Virus record (IMG/VR): IMGVR_UViG_3300032020_000026
Coordinates: 1-39,704 of that record
Strand: one strand, 5' to 3'
DNA: 39,704 bases
Origin: a virus
Position 1 is the first letter of the stretch. The number at the start of each line of letters is the position of its first letter. The notes under the pieces are model-generated. The model saw only the letters and a program-made list of their open reading frames with translations, was not told the DNA's origin and searched no databases. Positions 23,074 to 30,545 of this stretch are shown one piece after another. The translations under genes and the position numbers were made by a program.

Positions 23074-23514
23074 CTAATTAATTTTACAACTTTCGTTGCA
23101 GCTTCTTGTCTCTGTATCCCAATTACATTTTGAAGTATTGCATTTATTTTCGTCACCTTCAAAATATAAATTTATAGGACAAATTGGATATTTTATATCT
23201 TCTCTAATGTTTCCAAATTCAGTTAATTCGGGTTCTTCCAAAGCAGCATCTTCTTTCTTCATTTCTTCTAATATATTTTTATCAGTTAAAACATCTTCAG
23301 CCCAAAGTTGTATATTATTATCCCAGTGCATCGCTAAATTAAGTAAAGCCCAAAGATTTGAAGACAATTTATTTTTCTTACAAGTTGCTATAAGACAATC
23401 TTCCATTTCTTTGGTATAATAACCAATTCTTTCTCCATTTCCATACAAGTAACTTTCTTCATACATCTTTTGTGCATCAACAATAGCTTGTGCAATTTGT
23501 TTTTCAGTATTCAT
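23074..23514 (-). CDS. Hypothetical protein with C-terminal cysteine cluster
   Basis: 146 aa. The first 80 residues are helical (MNTEKQIAQAIVDAQ..., CLIATCKKNK). The last 35 contain five cysteines (ICPINLYF, KCNTSKCNW, RSCNESCK) that could hold a metal. Strong SD (AAAAAGGAGAAAAA). It follows the pentapeptide gene in the P2 transcription unit. No function recognised; the stop is TAG. Confidence 0.6.
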   Translation of the reverse strand: MNTEKQIAQAIVDAQKMYEESYLYGNGERIGYYTKEMEDCLIATCKKNKLSSNLWALLNLAMHWDNNIQLWAEDVLTDKNILEEMKKEDAALEEPELTEFGNIREDIKYPICPINLYFEGDENKCNTSKCNWDTETRSCNESCKIN

Positions 23515-23531
23515 TTTTTCTCCTTTTTAAT

Positions 23532-24104
23532 TTATTCTTCAATTATTATTATTATTATTCCAATTGCTTTAAGGATATTTTCTGCTTGACTCTTATAAAA
23601 TTTTGCTCCTTGCAGGTCTGCTCCACGCAGGTCTGCTCCACACAGGTCTGCTCCACGCAGGTTTGCTTCACGCAAGTTTGCTTCACGCAAGTCTGCATAA
23701 CGCAAGTCTGCTCCACGCAAGTCTGCTCCAGTCAAGTTTGCTTTATGCAAGTCTACTCCACGCAGGTTTGCTTCACGCAAGTTTGCTTCACGCAAGTCTG
23801 CATAACGCAAGTCTGCTCCACGCAAGTCTGCTCCAGTCAAGTTTGCTTTATGCAAGTCTGCTCCACGCAGGTCTGCTCCACGCAAGTTTGCTCCACACAG
23901 GTCTGCTCCACGCAGGTTTGCTCCACACAGGACTGCTTCACATAGATTTGCTTCTTGCAGATCTGCTCTACTTAAATTTGCTCCTCGCAGGTCTGCTCTA
24001 CTTAAATTTGCTCCTCGCAGGTCTGCTCCTTGCAGATTTTGTGCTTCAATTTCTTTGAGAACTTCTTTTGTAATTTTGTGTTTAATTTGAATTGTCATTT
24101 TCAT
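23532..24104 (-). CDS. Pentapeptide-repeat protein
   Basis: 190 aa. After a 20-residue N-terminus (MTIQIKHKITKEVLKEIEA), residues about 24-170 consist of A(D/N)Lxx pentapeptides (GADLRGANLSRADLRGANLS...), predicting a right-handed quadrilateral beta helix. Such proteins can mimic DNA (Qnr, MfpA) or act as structural spacers. The DNA itself is repetitive, with a 105-bp tandem duplication (23656-23760 and 23761-23865). The last residues (IGIIIIIIEE) come from an ATT microsatellite. The preferred initiation codon may be the second ATG, six bases into the frame. Confidence 0.92.
   Translation of the reverse strand: MKMTIQIKHKITKEVLKEIEAQNLQGADLRGANLSRADLRGANLSRADLQEANLCEAVLCGANLRGADLCGANLRGADLRGADLHKANLTGADLRGADLRYADLREANLREANLRGVDLHKANLTGADLRGADLRYADLREANLREANLRGADLCGADLRGADLQGAKFYKSQAENILKAIGIIIIIIEE
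23656..23865. repeat. 105-bp tandem duplication in pentapeptide gene
   Basis: Two consecutive 105-bp units, each seven pentapeptides long, differ at a single position that I can see (GVD versus GAD in the protein). The near identity indicates recent duplication. Confidence 0.85.
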
Positions 24105-24147
24105 TTTCCTCTTAATTTATTTTAATATTTTACTAAAACCTACAAGT

Positions 24148-24172
24148 CCAGTCAGTTTATTTTACTGACTGG
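24148..24172 (-). promoter_or_regulatory. CCAG-family hairpin H1
   Basis: CCAGTCAGT (24148-24156) pairs perfectly with ACTGACTGG (24164-24172) around a 7-base loop, in the leader of the pentapeptide gene. Followed on the minus strand by ACTTGTAGGTTTTAG, a trailer shared with H2 and H4. Confidence 0.65.
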
Positions 24173-24201
24173 TATTGATGATTTTAGCTATTTATTAGCT
24201 G

Positions 24202-24552
24202 TTAGCTGTTTAATTGAGCTTCCATCTTTGCCAATTTTGCCTTCAAATCAGCAATATGCTTTTCAGCCTTTACCTTTTTAGCAATATCTCGTTCTGTTGC
24301 TTTTACTGCACGTTCGGCTTTCTTTGCTTCACGTTCTGCTATTGTGCCAGCAAAAGCAAGAATCTTGTTAACTCTATCAGCATATTTATTTATGTTAACA
24401 ACGAGTTTATCACGCTGAACCATTGTTGTTTCAGGCACATCTGAAATAGCCTGAAGAGCCTTTGCAACACTCTGAATTTGTTTAACTACCAGTGGAATTT
24501 CAGGTGTTTCAACCTTCTTTGTTACTGTTTTCTTAACTATCTTTTTCGCCAT
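24202..24552 (-). CDS. Basic coiled-coil protein
   Basis: 116 aa, lysine- and alanine-rich. MAKKIVKKTVTKKVETPEIP at the N-terminus, then a long coiled coil (AEREAKKAERAVKATERDIA, ADLKAKLAKMEAQLNS). The base composition is visibly richer in G and C than neighbours. It lies in the P2 transcription unit; its leader (24544-24652) duplicates the leader of the gene at 25278, with GTAGGAGG as SD. Nucleic acid binding or host take-over roles are possible but unproved. Confidence 0.65.
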   Translation of the reverse strand: MAKKIVKKTVTKKVETPEIPLVVKQIQSVAKALQAISDVPETTMVQRDKLVVNINKYADRVNKILAFAGTIAEREAKKAERAVKATERDIAKKVKAEKHIADLKAKLAKMEAQLNS

Positions 24553-24652
24553 TTTAGGCCTCCTACAATTAAAATTATTTTGATTTACTTAAAACCCACA
24601 AGTCTGGCCAGTTTGGGAGGAATGAGGAACTGGTCAGTATTGGAGGTTTTAT
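24544..24652. repeat. 109-bp duplicated leader, copy 1 (contains hairpin H2)
   Basis: Identical to 25743-25851 except one base (24642 G versus 25841 A). It covers the first codons of the downstream gene, an SD (GTAGGAGG), the ACTTGTGGGTTTTAAG trailer, the hairpin CTGGCCAGTT/AACTGGTCAG (24604-24613, 24628-24637) and the stop codon of the upstream gene. Confidence 0.9.
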
Positions 24653-24807
24653 GCCCATGATATATAGCCTAATTTATGTGATTTTCCATTAAAATCCACA
24701 TAATAAATTCTTTTGCCATTATCATAAATCTTTTTACCAACAGAAAGCAAAAAACTTTTAACATATTCAATTTCAACATTCGTTATTGGATTTGTGTATG
24801 TTTTCAT
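24649..24807 (-). CDS. Small hypothetical protein (52 aa)
   Basis: Read from the sequence: MKTYTNPITNVEIEYVKSFL, then SVGKKIYDNGKRIYYVDFNG and KSHKLGYISWA. Predicted beta-rich. The second ATG of a GGAGGATGAAAATG leader is chosen because of SD spacing. The stop codon falls inside the duplicated leader. No family recognised. Confidence 0.55.
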   Translation of the reverse strand: MKTYTNPITNVEIEYVKSFLLSVGKKIYDNGKRIYYVDFNGKSHKLGYISWA

Positions 24808-24819
24808 TTTCATCCTCCT

Positions 24820-25188
24820 TTATTCTTCAATATTTATGCCTTCAGTTTTCAATTCTTCTTCTATTACAGCTAATCGTTCACGCAAATTTTTAACTTGTTT
24901 TATTCTTTGATCTGTTTGTTTTATATCTTTTGTTCGTTTTTGCAATTCTTCAAGATGTTTATTTAATTCAACAAGTTTTTCTGGAGCTTCAATAAACTGT
25001 CTTAGAATTTCTGCTTTCTTAGCTTCAATTTCAATTATATCTTTATCATAAGTTGCTATAATTTCATCAAAATGATTTAAGATAAAATTATAGTGATTAA
25101 TAAGTGATCCATCAATTTTTTTATTTTCAGCTAAATGAATCAATTTATCTAACTTTGATTGTTTGTAATTACATATTTTCATTTTCAT
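24820..25188 (-). CDS. Coiled-coil protein
   Basis: 122 aa, helical, long coiled coil from about residue 35 onward (IIEIEAKKAEILRQFIEAPE, NLRERLAVIEEELKTEGINI). The C-terminal 30 residues resemble those of the gene at 25278 (RMREQLEALQKQLEAEGVDI), suggesting common ancestry or a shared partner-binding end. The second ATG (25182) fits the SD better. In the P2 unit. Confidence 0.65.
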   Translation of the reverse strand: MKMKICNYKQSKLDKLIHLAENKKIDGSLINHYNFILNHFDEIIATYDKDIIEIEAKKAEILRQFIEAPEKLVELNKHLEELQKRTKDIKQTDQRIKQVKNLRERLAVIEEELKTEGINIEE

Positions 25189-25239
25189 TCTCCTCCAATT
25201 ATTGGTTATCTCATCAGTATAACAAAACCACTGTTATAG

Positions 25240-25259
25240 ACTGGCCAATTTTGGCCAGT
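25240..25259 (-). promoter_or_regulatory. CCAG-family hairpin H3
   Basis: ACTGGCCAA/TTGGCCAGT is a perfect 9-bp palindrome with a 2-base centre, in the gap between the genes at 25278 and 24820. Same core (CTGGCCAG) as H2 and H4. Confidence 0.6.
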
Positions 25260-25277
25260 TTCGATTTTTATATCAGC

Positions 25278-25751
25278 TTATATTCCGCTGATATCAACTC
25301 CTTCTGCTTCCAGTTGCTTCTGTAAAGCTTCAAGCTGCTCACGCATCCTGGCAACTTTTTGTACCTTACGCCGAGTTTGCTCATCACCAAACTTTTCAAT
25401 ATGATTAGCCTTTGTTTCTTTTTCTGTGGCAATCTTAATGAGAACATCTGCTTTGTAGCGAGCAACAAAACCTTGATATCTCATATAAGTGCCAAGTGAA
25501 GCGAAGTCACTCTTTTTCAAAGGCAGATGCTTACGAACATCATAGCCGGCATAAACTACCTTTTCACCATCCTTAATTGCTTTAGGTATAGCAATAAGTA
25601 ATCCATCGCTATTAACTGCTGATACAATCTTGCTTTCTGCATCGCGATACTTTGCATCCTTAATTGCGAATCCCTTTCGTCCCTTTTCTTCCTTCTTGTT
25701 TTCTTTCTTTTCATTCTCTATTCCAGGATTTACTTTGTTCACTTTCGCCAT
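25278..25751 (-). CDS. Basic coiled-coil-tailed protein
   Basis: 157 aa. Lysine-rich N-terminus (NEKKENKKEEKGRKGFAIKD), a compact middle (SAVNSDGLLIAIPKAIKDGE, HLPLKKSDFASLGTYMRYQG) and a coiled-coil C-terminus. The gene is less AT-rich than most of the window. First gene to follow the duplicated leader copy at 25743-25851. A conserved early-gene product by position; function not recognised. Confidence 0.65.
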   Translation of the reverse strand: MAKVNKVNPGIENEKKENKKEEKGRKGFAIKDAKYRDAESKIVSAVNSDGLLIAIPKAIKDGEKVVYAGYDVRKHLPLKKSDFASLGTYMRYQGFVARYKADVLIKIATEKETKANHIEKFGDEQTRRKVQKVARMREQLEALQKQLEAEGVDISGI

Positions 25752-25851
25752 TTTAGGCCTCCTACAATTAAAATTATTTTGATTTACTTAAAACCCACAA
25801 GTCTGGCCAGTTTGGGAGGAATGAGGAACTGGTCAGTATTAGAGGTTTTAT
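25743..25851. repeat. 109-bp duplicated leader, copy 2 (contains hairpin H4)
   Basis: Counterpart of 24544-24652. Hairpin CTGGCCAGTT (25803-25812) with AACTGGTCAG (25827-25836). It begins just after the stop codon of the gene at 25852 in the transcription direction and carries the ribosome site of the gene at 25278. Confidence 0.9.
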
Positions 25852-26073
25852 TTACTTGCCAAGAATTACTCGCTGAAGGCTATTGCGAATTGATTTTAGC
25901 CGTGCAATGTATCTTTCGCTGCTGCCACTTTTCATTGCATTTTTCAGAGCAGCCTCTATTTGCGGCAATCGTTTTGTTGCATATGCCTTAATCCCAACCT
26001 TTCGTATCCTTGCTGCTTTACGAAACATTCCGTTTGTTTTTGTTTTTGTTTTTGTTGCAGTTACATTTGACAT
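25852..26073 (-). CDS. Small highly basic protein, first gene after promoter P2
   Basis: 73 aa, 30% Lys/Arg by eye. N-terminus TATKTKTKTNGMFRKAARIR, then helices (LPQIEAALKNAMKSGSSERY, LKSIRNSLQRV). The TKTKTKT stretch reflects a short DNA repeat (GTTTTT). SD AAAGGGAAAAA. It is the first gene downstream of P2 and may act early in infection; nucleic-acid binding is suggested by charge only. Confidence 0.6.
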   Translation of the reverse strand: MSNVTATKTKTKTNGMFRKAARIRKVGIKAYATKRLPQIEAALKNAMKSGSSERYIARLKSIRNSLQRVILGK

Positions 26074-26141
26074 TTTTTCCCTTTCATTTTCTCTTCTTAA
26101 CTTTTTAATTTCTTGTTTTAATCTTGCCTTAACCTACATAA

Positions 26142-26170
26142 AGTATAACCTATATCAAACTAAAAAGCAA
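26142..26170 (-). promoter_or_regulatory. Leftward promoter P2
   Basis: TTGCTT (26165-26170) and TATACT (26142-26147) with a 17-bp spacer on the minus strand. Around the -10, AGGTTA occurs twice as a direct repeat (AGGTTATACTTTATGTAGGT continuing TA), 16 bp apart, as at P4. A conserved box (26201-26224) lies 30 bp upstream of the -35. Confidence 0.75.
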
Positions 26171-26200
26171 ACAAAAAATTAGTTTTTAACCTTATTTTGT

Positions 26201-26224
26201 AAAATATTTTACGCCCTATAATAA
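26201..26224 (-). promoter_or_regulatory. Conserved 24-bp box upstream of P2
   Basis: AAAATATTTTACGCCCTATAATAA on the plus strand has an exact copy at 39670-39693 upstream of P5, at almost the same distance from the -35 (30 versus 31 bp). The AAAATATTTT half is palindromic. It could bind an activator or repressor. Stated in two parts: AAAATATTTT plus ACGCCCTATAATAA. Confidence 0.7.
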
Positions 26225-26253
26225 TCTTATTTATTACCTAAAAATAAAGATTT

Positions 26254-26319
26254 TAATGTATTCTTAACGTATTCTTAACGTATTCTTAACGTATTCTTAA
26301 CGTATTTTTAACGTATTCT
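26254..26319. repeat. Six tandem 11-bp repeats across the polymerase stop codon
   Basis: Unit TAACGTATTCT (plus strand) repeated six times with two single-base variants. Units 5 and 6 include the last codons and stop (TAA at 26308-26310) of the DNA polymerase gene. Each unit contains AACGT, and in the polymerase frame supplies RIR-stop. Confidence 0.85.
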
Positions 26320-28326
26320 TCCAGCTATAAATTTTCCATCAGGTGTGGTTATAGCTTCTTTACCAGCAGCTTCACTCCAATTGTTAGGACTTAAACCCAG
26401 ACCGAATAAAATAGGAACTCTGAATTTTATAGTTGTATTTTCTAATGTATCACAAATATATTTTTGTAAATTTGGATCATACAAATTTTCAAGTACAACA
26501 CCACTTAATAATTCATCGTGAACATTTGCTCGCAATTTTATTCCCCACTTTTGAGATTCTGAATTATAACGAGGTGAGATAGCAACCATACGTTCTTTCA
26601 TAATATAAGCAGCACAACTTTGAATCAAACTATTAAATGCTTTATAAGAAGATTTGCCAGGAAGATATCGGCGAAAGCCATAAGCATTAAAAATAAAACC
26701 ACGTGATTTTGCTACTTCAATAGTTCGTCTTGAAGTTTCTCGTATTTCAGGAAGTGTTTCATGATATTCATCATAAGATTTTTCTGCATGTTCTTTACAA
26801 AGTTCTTTAAATTTTTCAAGTCTTAATTTAGGATCTAATAAACCTGCATTAATCAATTCATTTACTTTTTGTCCTATTACTTCAATAATATGTTCATTGG
26901 ATGTTAAATTATTAGTTACAAGTTTTTTACCTGCACCATAAGCCATTCCAAAATTTAATTGTTTAGCTGCATCTCTAAATATTTGCATTAAATCTGCAAC
27001 CCATTGATGATAATCTGTAGTTGGATCTTCATTATATGCTTTTATTGCAGCTTCAATTTTACAATAATGAACGATTAAACGATATTCAATTTGAGAAGCA
27101 TCATTTGAAATAAATCCTTCTCCAGGATGAGGATGTATTAGTTCTTTAGACCTTTTATTTTGTTGTTGTGAATTTGGTTTTTTACAAGATAAACGACTTG
27201 TACGAATAGCTTGATTATAATTTGGATGAACTATTCCATCAACATTCAATTTTAAAAAAGTATCAAGAAATAAACTTTTAAATTGTTGTTCAGTTCTATA
27301 TTCTGTTATAAGATTAACAATTTGTTTTATTTCTTCATTACTTGTTACCAATGGATGAACCTTATATAATGTCATTGCATCTTTATCAAAACTTGGTCGA
27401 CCAGTATCTATCCATTGTCCACTTTTCTTTTCTTTTATTGTAAGTAAAATTGGTAATTTAAATTGTTCTAATAAAATTTCTTGCAAACAATTATTTGAAT
27501 TAGTAAATTCTCGTCCAATTATTTGTTCGATCTTTTCAGAATTTTCTGTCATAATTTTTAATGCTTGAAATGATCGTCTTTTACATTCAATTTCATTTAT
27601 TTGTAAACCATCTTTCTCCATATCAAATAATATAGGAGTCAATTTAGTTTCTATTTCAATTAATTCTTTTACTCTTTCTGATAATTCTCCAGTTGATTCT
27701 TCTATTCGTTTTTGTAAATTTTCTTGTAAAAATCTATACAATTTTCTATTCATATTAACATCATCACAGCAATATTCTCCAAGTAATATTATAGGAACAT
27801 CAGCAAAAGATTTTGATTTTGGTTTTAAACTTTCTAAATATGCTCGTACTCTATCTAAACTGCCAGTATCATAGTTCAACCAATCTTTACAAAGAGGTTT
27901 TAAACCATATTCTAAACGATCACTATAATATAATTTGCTTAAAGTTAAAGTATCTACAAGACGACATTTAAATTCAACTCCATCTCCAACATCAAACATC
28001 ATTGCATCAAATTTCACAAGATGATTTATCCAATCTTTACAAGTAGATAAAATATCTTGTATCCAATCCATTACATTTTTTACTGGTAAATTTTTAGAAT
28101 TTATAAAAGTATGACGAATAGGAATATACCATATATTTGGTATTTCATCTGCAGTTATACCAAAACCGCAAATTTTATCTCCTTTCCAAGGATAAAGTCC
28201 TCCTAATTCATCATCATCAAAAATTCGTTTTGATTCTATATCACAAAATATTTCTTTATGATTTTGCAGATTAGGAAGTTCGGAAAGTGATTCTATTATA
28301 TGAAAATTATCTCGAAGATTAATCAT
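26308..28326 (-). CDS. Family A DNA polymerase with 3'-5' exonuclease
   Basis: Replicative polymerase, 672 aa. The exonuclease domain is complete: CDIES (D29, E31), NHLVKFDAM (about 101-109), and EYCCDDV (about 184-190). Polymerase motifs: A, SNDASQIEYR (D409); B, RDAAKQLNFGMAYG (R451, K455, F459, Y463); C, NVHDELL near 610. TSRLSCKKPNSQQQ precedes motif A as usual. No 5'-3' domain, consistent with the separate FEN. Phe in the O-helix position, as in E. coli Pol I. It starts inside the end of the GIY-YIG gene (overlap 8 bases) with no strong SD, so is probably coupled. Confidence 0.96.
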   Translation of the reverse strand: MINLRDNFHIIESLSELPNLQNHKEIFCDIESKRIFDDDELGGLYPWKGDKICGFGITADEIPNIWYIPIRHTFINSKNLPVKNVMDWIQDILSTCKDWINHLVKFDAMMFDVGDGVEFKCRLVDTLTLSKLYYSDRLEYGLKPLCKDWLNYDTGSLDRVRAYLESLKPKSKSFADVPIILLGEYCCDDVNMNRKLYRFLQENLQKRIEESTGELSERVKELIEIETKLTPILFDMEKDGLQINEIECKRRSFQALKIMTENSEKIEQIIGREFTNSNNCLQEILLEQFKLPILLTIKEKKSGQWIDTGRPSFDKDAMTLYKVHPLVTSNEEIKQIVNLITEYRTEQQFKSLFLDTFLKLNVDGIVHPNYNQAIRTSRLSCKKPNSQQQNKRSKELIHPHPGEGFISNDASQIEYRLIVHYCKIEAAIKAYNEDPTTDYHQWVADLMQIFRDAAKQLNFGMAYGAGKKLVTNNLTSNEHIIEVIGQKVNELINAGLLDPKLRLEKFKELCKEHAEKSYDEYHETLPEIRETSRRTIEVAKSRGFIFNAYGFRRYLPGKSSYKAFNSLIQSCAAYIMKERMVAISPRYNSESQKWGIKLRANVHDELLSGVVLENLYDPNLQKYICDTLENTTIKFRVPILFGLGLSPNNWSEAAGKEAITTPDGKFIAGRIR

Positions 28327-28933
28327 TTAATTTTTGTTCTAATTTTATAATATATCGTTTTAAATTAGATATTTTTGCTCTTAATATAATTTCTGGATGT
28401 TTATTTCTTTCACTTACTTCTGGATTTTTTCTTCCTTTACAAGATTTGCTTATTTTTGCACAAGTTTCAGCAGATCTTTTGCAACCTATATTAGCTATTC
28501 TAACTTTCTCCACAATTTTAGGATTTTTCATAGGATTATTTTTCTTCATTCTATCACTAACAATAGGATTTTTTCTTCCTTTGTGGGATTTACTCATTTT
28601 CTTTTTTGATTCTTCTTTATGTTTTCTACCAGTCATTCCTAAAGTTTTTTTACCTTTATGACCTTCCCCTCCCGCAATAAGATTATATCCGTTCGGAGCA
28701 ACGCTATTCAAATTTCTTATTTCTTCAATTTCTAAAAGATTTGCTGCATTGCGAGTTTTAACAGTATGTAAAATTGTTACTTGCCAATCATTATATTTTT
28801 GCAAAGCATTTCCTACAAGATATTTACTGCTTAAATGTGCATTTAGTCTTTCTGTAAGGTTATTAGTCTGTCCAACATAATACTTATTACTTGTAGGAAA
28901 GTAGATACAATAAATGTAAATTCTATATTTCAT
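28319..28933 (-). CDS. GIY-YIG homing endonuclease 3 with NUMOD3-like repeats
   Basis: 204 aa. N-terminal nuclease (YCIYFP, YYVGQTNN, Glu in EIEEIR, APNGYNLIAGGEG) close to the paralogues at 8281 and 15751. The C-terminal array differs: GRKHKEESKKKMSKSHKGRK and KRSAETCAKISKSCKGRKNP are NUMOD3-like. It overlaps the deaminase end (11 bases) and the polymerase start (8 bases), so it is wedged between two core genes that are plausible cleavage targets. Confidence 0.92.
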   Translation of the reverse strand: MKYRIYIYCIYFPTSNKYYVGQTNNLTERLNAHLSSKYLVGNALQKYNDWQVTILHTVKTRNAANLLEIEEIRNLNSVAPNGYNLIAGGEGHKGKKTLGMTGRKHKEESKKKMSKSHKGRKNPIVSDRMKKNNPMKNPKIVEKVRIANIGCKRSAETCAKISKSCKGRKNPEVSERNKHPEIILRAKISNLKRYIIKLEQKLND

Positions 28934-29489
28934 ATAATATCTTTTTTAATAATTTATTTTCTATATCATTTTCTAATTCTTGATTATTCCAATGAATAAG
29001 AGATCTATCCAACATAGCTTTTGCATTATTAGGTTCTATTGCCCAATGTTCTGCGAGTATCTGATATCCAACTGAATCTATAATACCTGAATCAATAATT
29101 ATATTTGCACAATTTACACAAGCACTAAATGTCGAAAGTAGAATAGTTTTTCCTCGCTGGCCATTTCTTTTAGCATATTTTAAATACTTCATAATTGCTC
29201 TTGGTTCTGCGTGGCTACATCCACAAGCTCCTTTTATTCCAGAACAAATATTATTTGGACCAGATGGACCATTTATAGCAGTAAAATGAGTAATCAATTG
29301 TTCTTTTAAATCTATATCAAGAATGGCACAACCAACAGCTTTTCTTTTACAAACTTGATGTTTTTCTGCTTCTATTTTTATCTGATCAAATGTTCGTAAA
29401 ATTATTTGCTTTATAAATTGTTCTATAAATGGATTATCTTTTATCATAAAGGATGTTTTTAATAATTGTAAATTAGTTTCTTTAGCCAT
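28923..29489 (-). CDS. dCMP deaminase-like protein
   Basis: Start placed at 29489 (MAKETNLQ), with AGGGATATAAAA upstream and overlap-free spacing from the previous stop; an earlier ATG at 29525 lies within the kinase gene. 188 aa zinc deaminase: SHAEPRA (HAE, zinc His and catalytic Glu) and CVNCANI (the two zinc Cys), with a KRKAVGCAI N-terminal strand. The usual PCxxC is SACVNC here. Likely converts dCMP to dUMP, feeding the hydroxymethylase or thymidine pathway. Stop TAG. Confidence 0.85.
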   Translation of the reverse strand: MAKETNLQLLKTSFMIKDNPFIEQFIKQIILRTFDQIKIEAEKHQVCKRKAVGCAILDIDLKEQLITHFTAINGPSGPNNICSGIKGACGCSHAEPRAIMKYLKYAKRNGQRGKTILLSTFSACVNCANIIIDSGIIDSVGYQILAEHWAIEPNNAKAMLDRSLIHWNNQELENDIENKLLKKILYEI

Positions 29490-29491
29490 TT

Positions 29492-30028
29492 TTATATCCC
29501 TAATAAATCTCTGCGATTTATCCATTCATCTATTAATTCATCTACATCATAATCAGTAGGAAATATTGGTTTGTCTATATTTTTAACTAAAATATTCCAT
29601 CTATAATCACAATCTCCTTCATTTTCAGCATATTCTTTAAAAAAGGTATTTCCTCTACATAATAAAGGCCAACTTAAAAGATTTCCACGTTCATCTTCTC
29701 TTATTCGTTGTTCATATAATTCTTCATCTCCTGCATAAAGAACAACTATCAACCCACCAACGCTGCGTATCCAGCTATTTATTATTTGTAGTTTAGTTGA
29801 AGTAATTTTATTTTCATGATAAGCAAGGCCACCCAAGTGCAATCTATCTTGAACAGCACAAGGATTTATCATCTTTTTGTAAGATAAAAAGAAATCAAAT
29901 AACTGTTCATTGGGTCTTGTCATCCAAGAATAAACTACTGGATATCCCATCTCAGAAACTTTCTTAACAATTTTTTTAGCAAGAGTTGTTTTGCCAAGAC
30001 AATCACTTCCTTCAATTAATAAACACAT
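29492..30028 (-). CDS. Deoxynucleoside monophosphate kinase (thymidylate kinase-like)
   Basis: 178 aa P-loop kinase. IEGSDCLGKTTLAKKI is the Walker A (about 6-21), with DRLHLGG (about 62-68) as the DR-type motif and YEQRIREDERG as the lid region. Size and order fit thymidylate or dNMP kinases, which in modified-base phages phosphorylate unusual nucleotides. It lies between the MazG-like and dCMP deaminase genes, three enzymes of the same pathway. SD AAGGAAAAC. Confidence 0.85.
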   Translation of the reverse strand: MCLLIEGSDCLGKTTLAKKIVKKVSEMGYPVVYSWMTRPNEQLFDFFLSYKKMINPCAVQDRLHLGGLAYHENKITSTKLQIINSWIRSVGGLIVVLYAGDEELYEQRIREDERGNLLSWPLLCRGNTFFKEYAENEGDCDYRWNILVKNIDKPIFPTDYDVDELIDEWINRRDLLGI

Positions 30029-30047
30029 TGTTTTCCTTCTATATTTT

Positions 30048-30545
30048 TTAAATTTGTTTTTCTTGTCTTAATCTTTCACGACCATTTAATATTGCTTTTG
30101 TAAAATCAGGTCGTCGCCAATTTTTTCCTTTATCTCTTAATCGTGGATTAGTAACAGGATCTCTCGGCGATTTTAGAGAATTAGAATAACAAACTTCTTC
30201 CATTATTTCTTTTGTAGGAAGCCAATAAGTTACAGCAGTTCCTATAACTACATATAAAAGATCACCAAGACCATCGGCAGTTTTTAATTTATCTCCTTCA
30301 TTTATACCAGTCATTAATTCTGCAAGTTCTTCTGCCATAAGATGTAATCTATAAAAGGATTCAAATTTTTCTTTTTTCCCTGTATATTGCCAATATTTTA
30401 AACTAATTTTAGCAATTAAAAAAATTATTTTTATAAACAATTTCATTACTATCTTTGAAAATTTTTTATTAGTTCTAAGAAATAAGCAATAAGGAAATTG
30501 ATGTTTCTTATGAAAATTATAAATAGCTTTTTGACTATCAATCAT
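30048..30545 (-). CDS. MazG-like nucleotide pyrophosphohydrolase
   Basis: Start placed at 30545 (MIDSQKAIYNF), six bases after AGGAAGGA; a longer frame to 30638 has no site. 165 aa. The all-alpha NTP-PPase core is clear: LMAEELAELMTGINEGD (ExxE) and KTADGLGDLLYVVIGTAV (ExxD-like pair with GLGD). Such phage enzymes remove dCTP, dUTP or ppGpp; substitution of a normal pyrimidine by a modified one would require this activity. The helical insertion at 25-55 (VMKLFIKIIFLIAKISL) is unusually hydrophobic. Confidence 0.82.
   Translation of the reverse strand: MIDSQKAIYNFHKKHQFPYCLFLRTNKKFSKIVMKLFIKIIFLIAKISLKYWQYTGKKEKFESFYRLHLMAEELAELMTGINEGDKLKTADGLGDLLYVVIGTAVTYWLPTKEIMEEVCYSNSLKSPRDPVTNPRLRDKGKNWRRPDFTKAILNGRERLRQEKQI

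Noticed and set aside
23490-24058. Long plus-strand frames rich in Cys, Leu or Ser repeats opposite the pentapeptide gene
   Set aside because: Direct antisense read-outs of the 15-bp periodic array; no start signals.
25268-25468. 66-codon minus-strand frame
   Set aside because: Sits entirely within the coiled-coil gene at 25278-25751 in another frame, with no signals.
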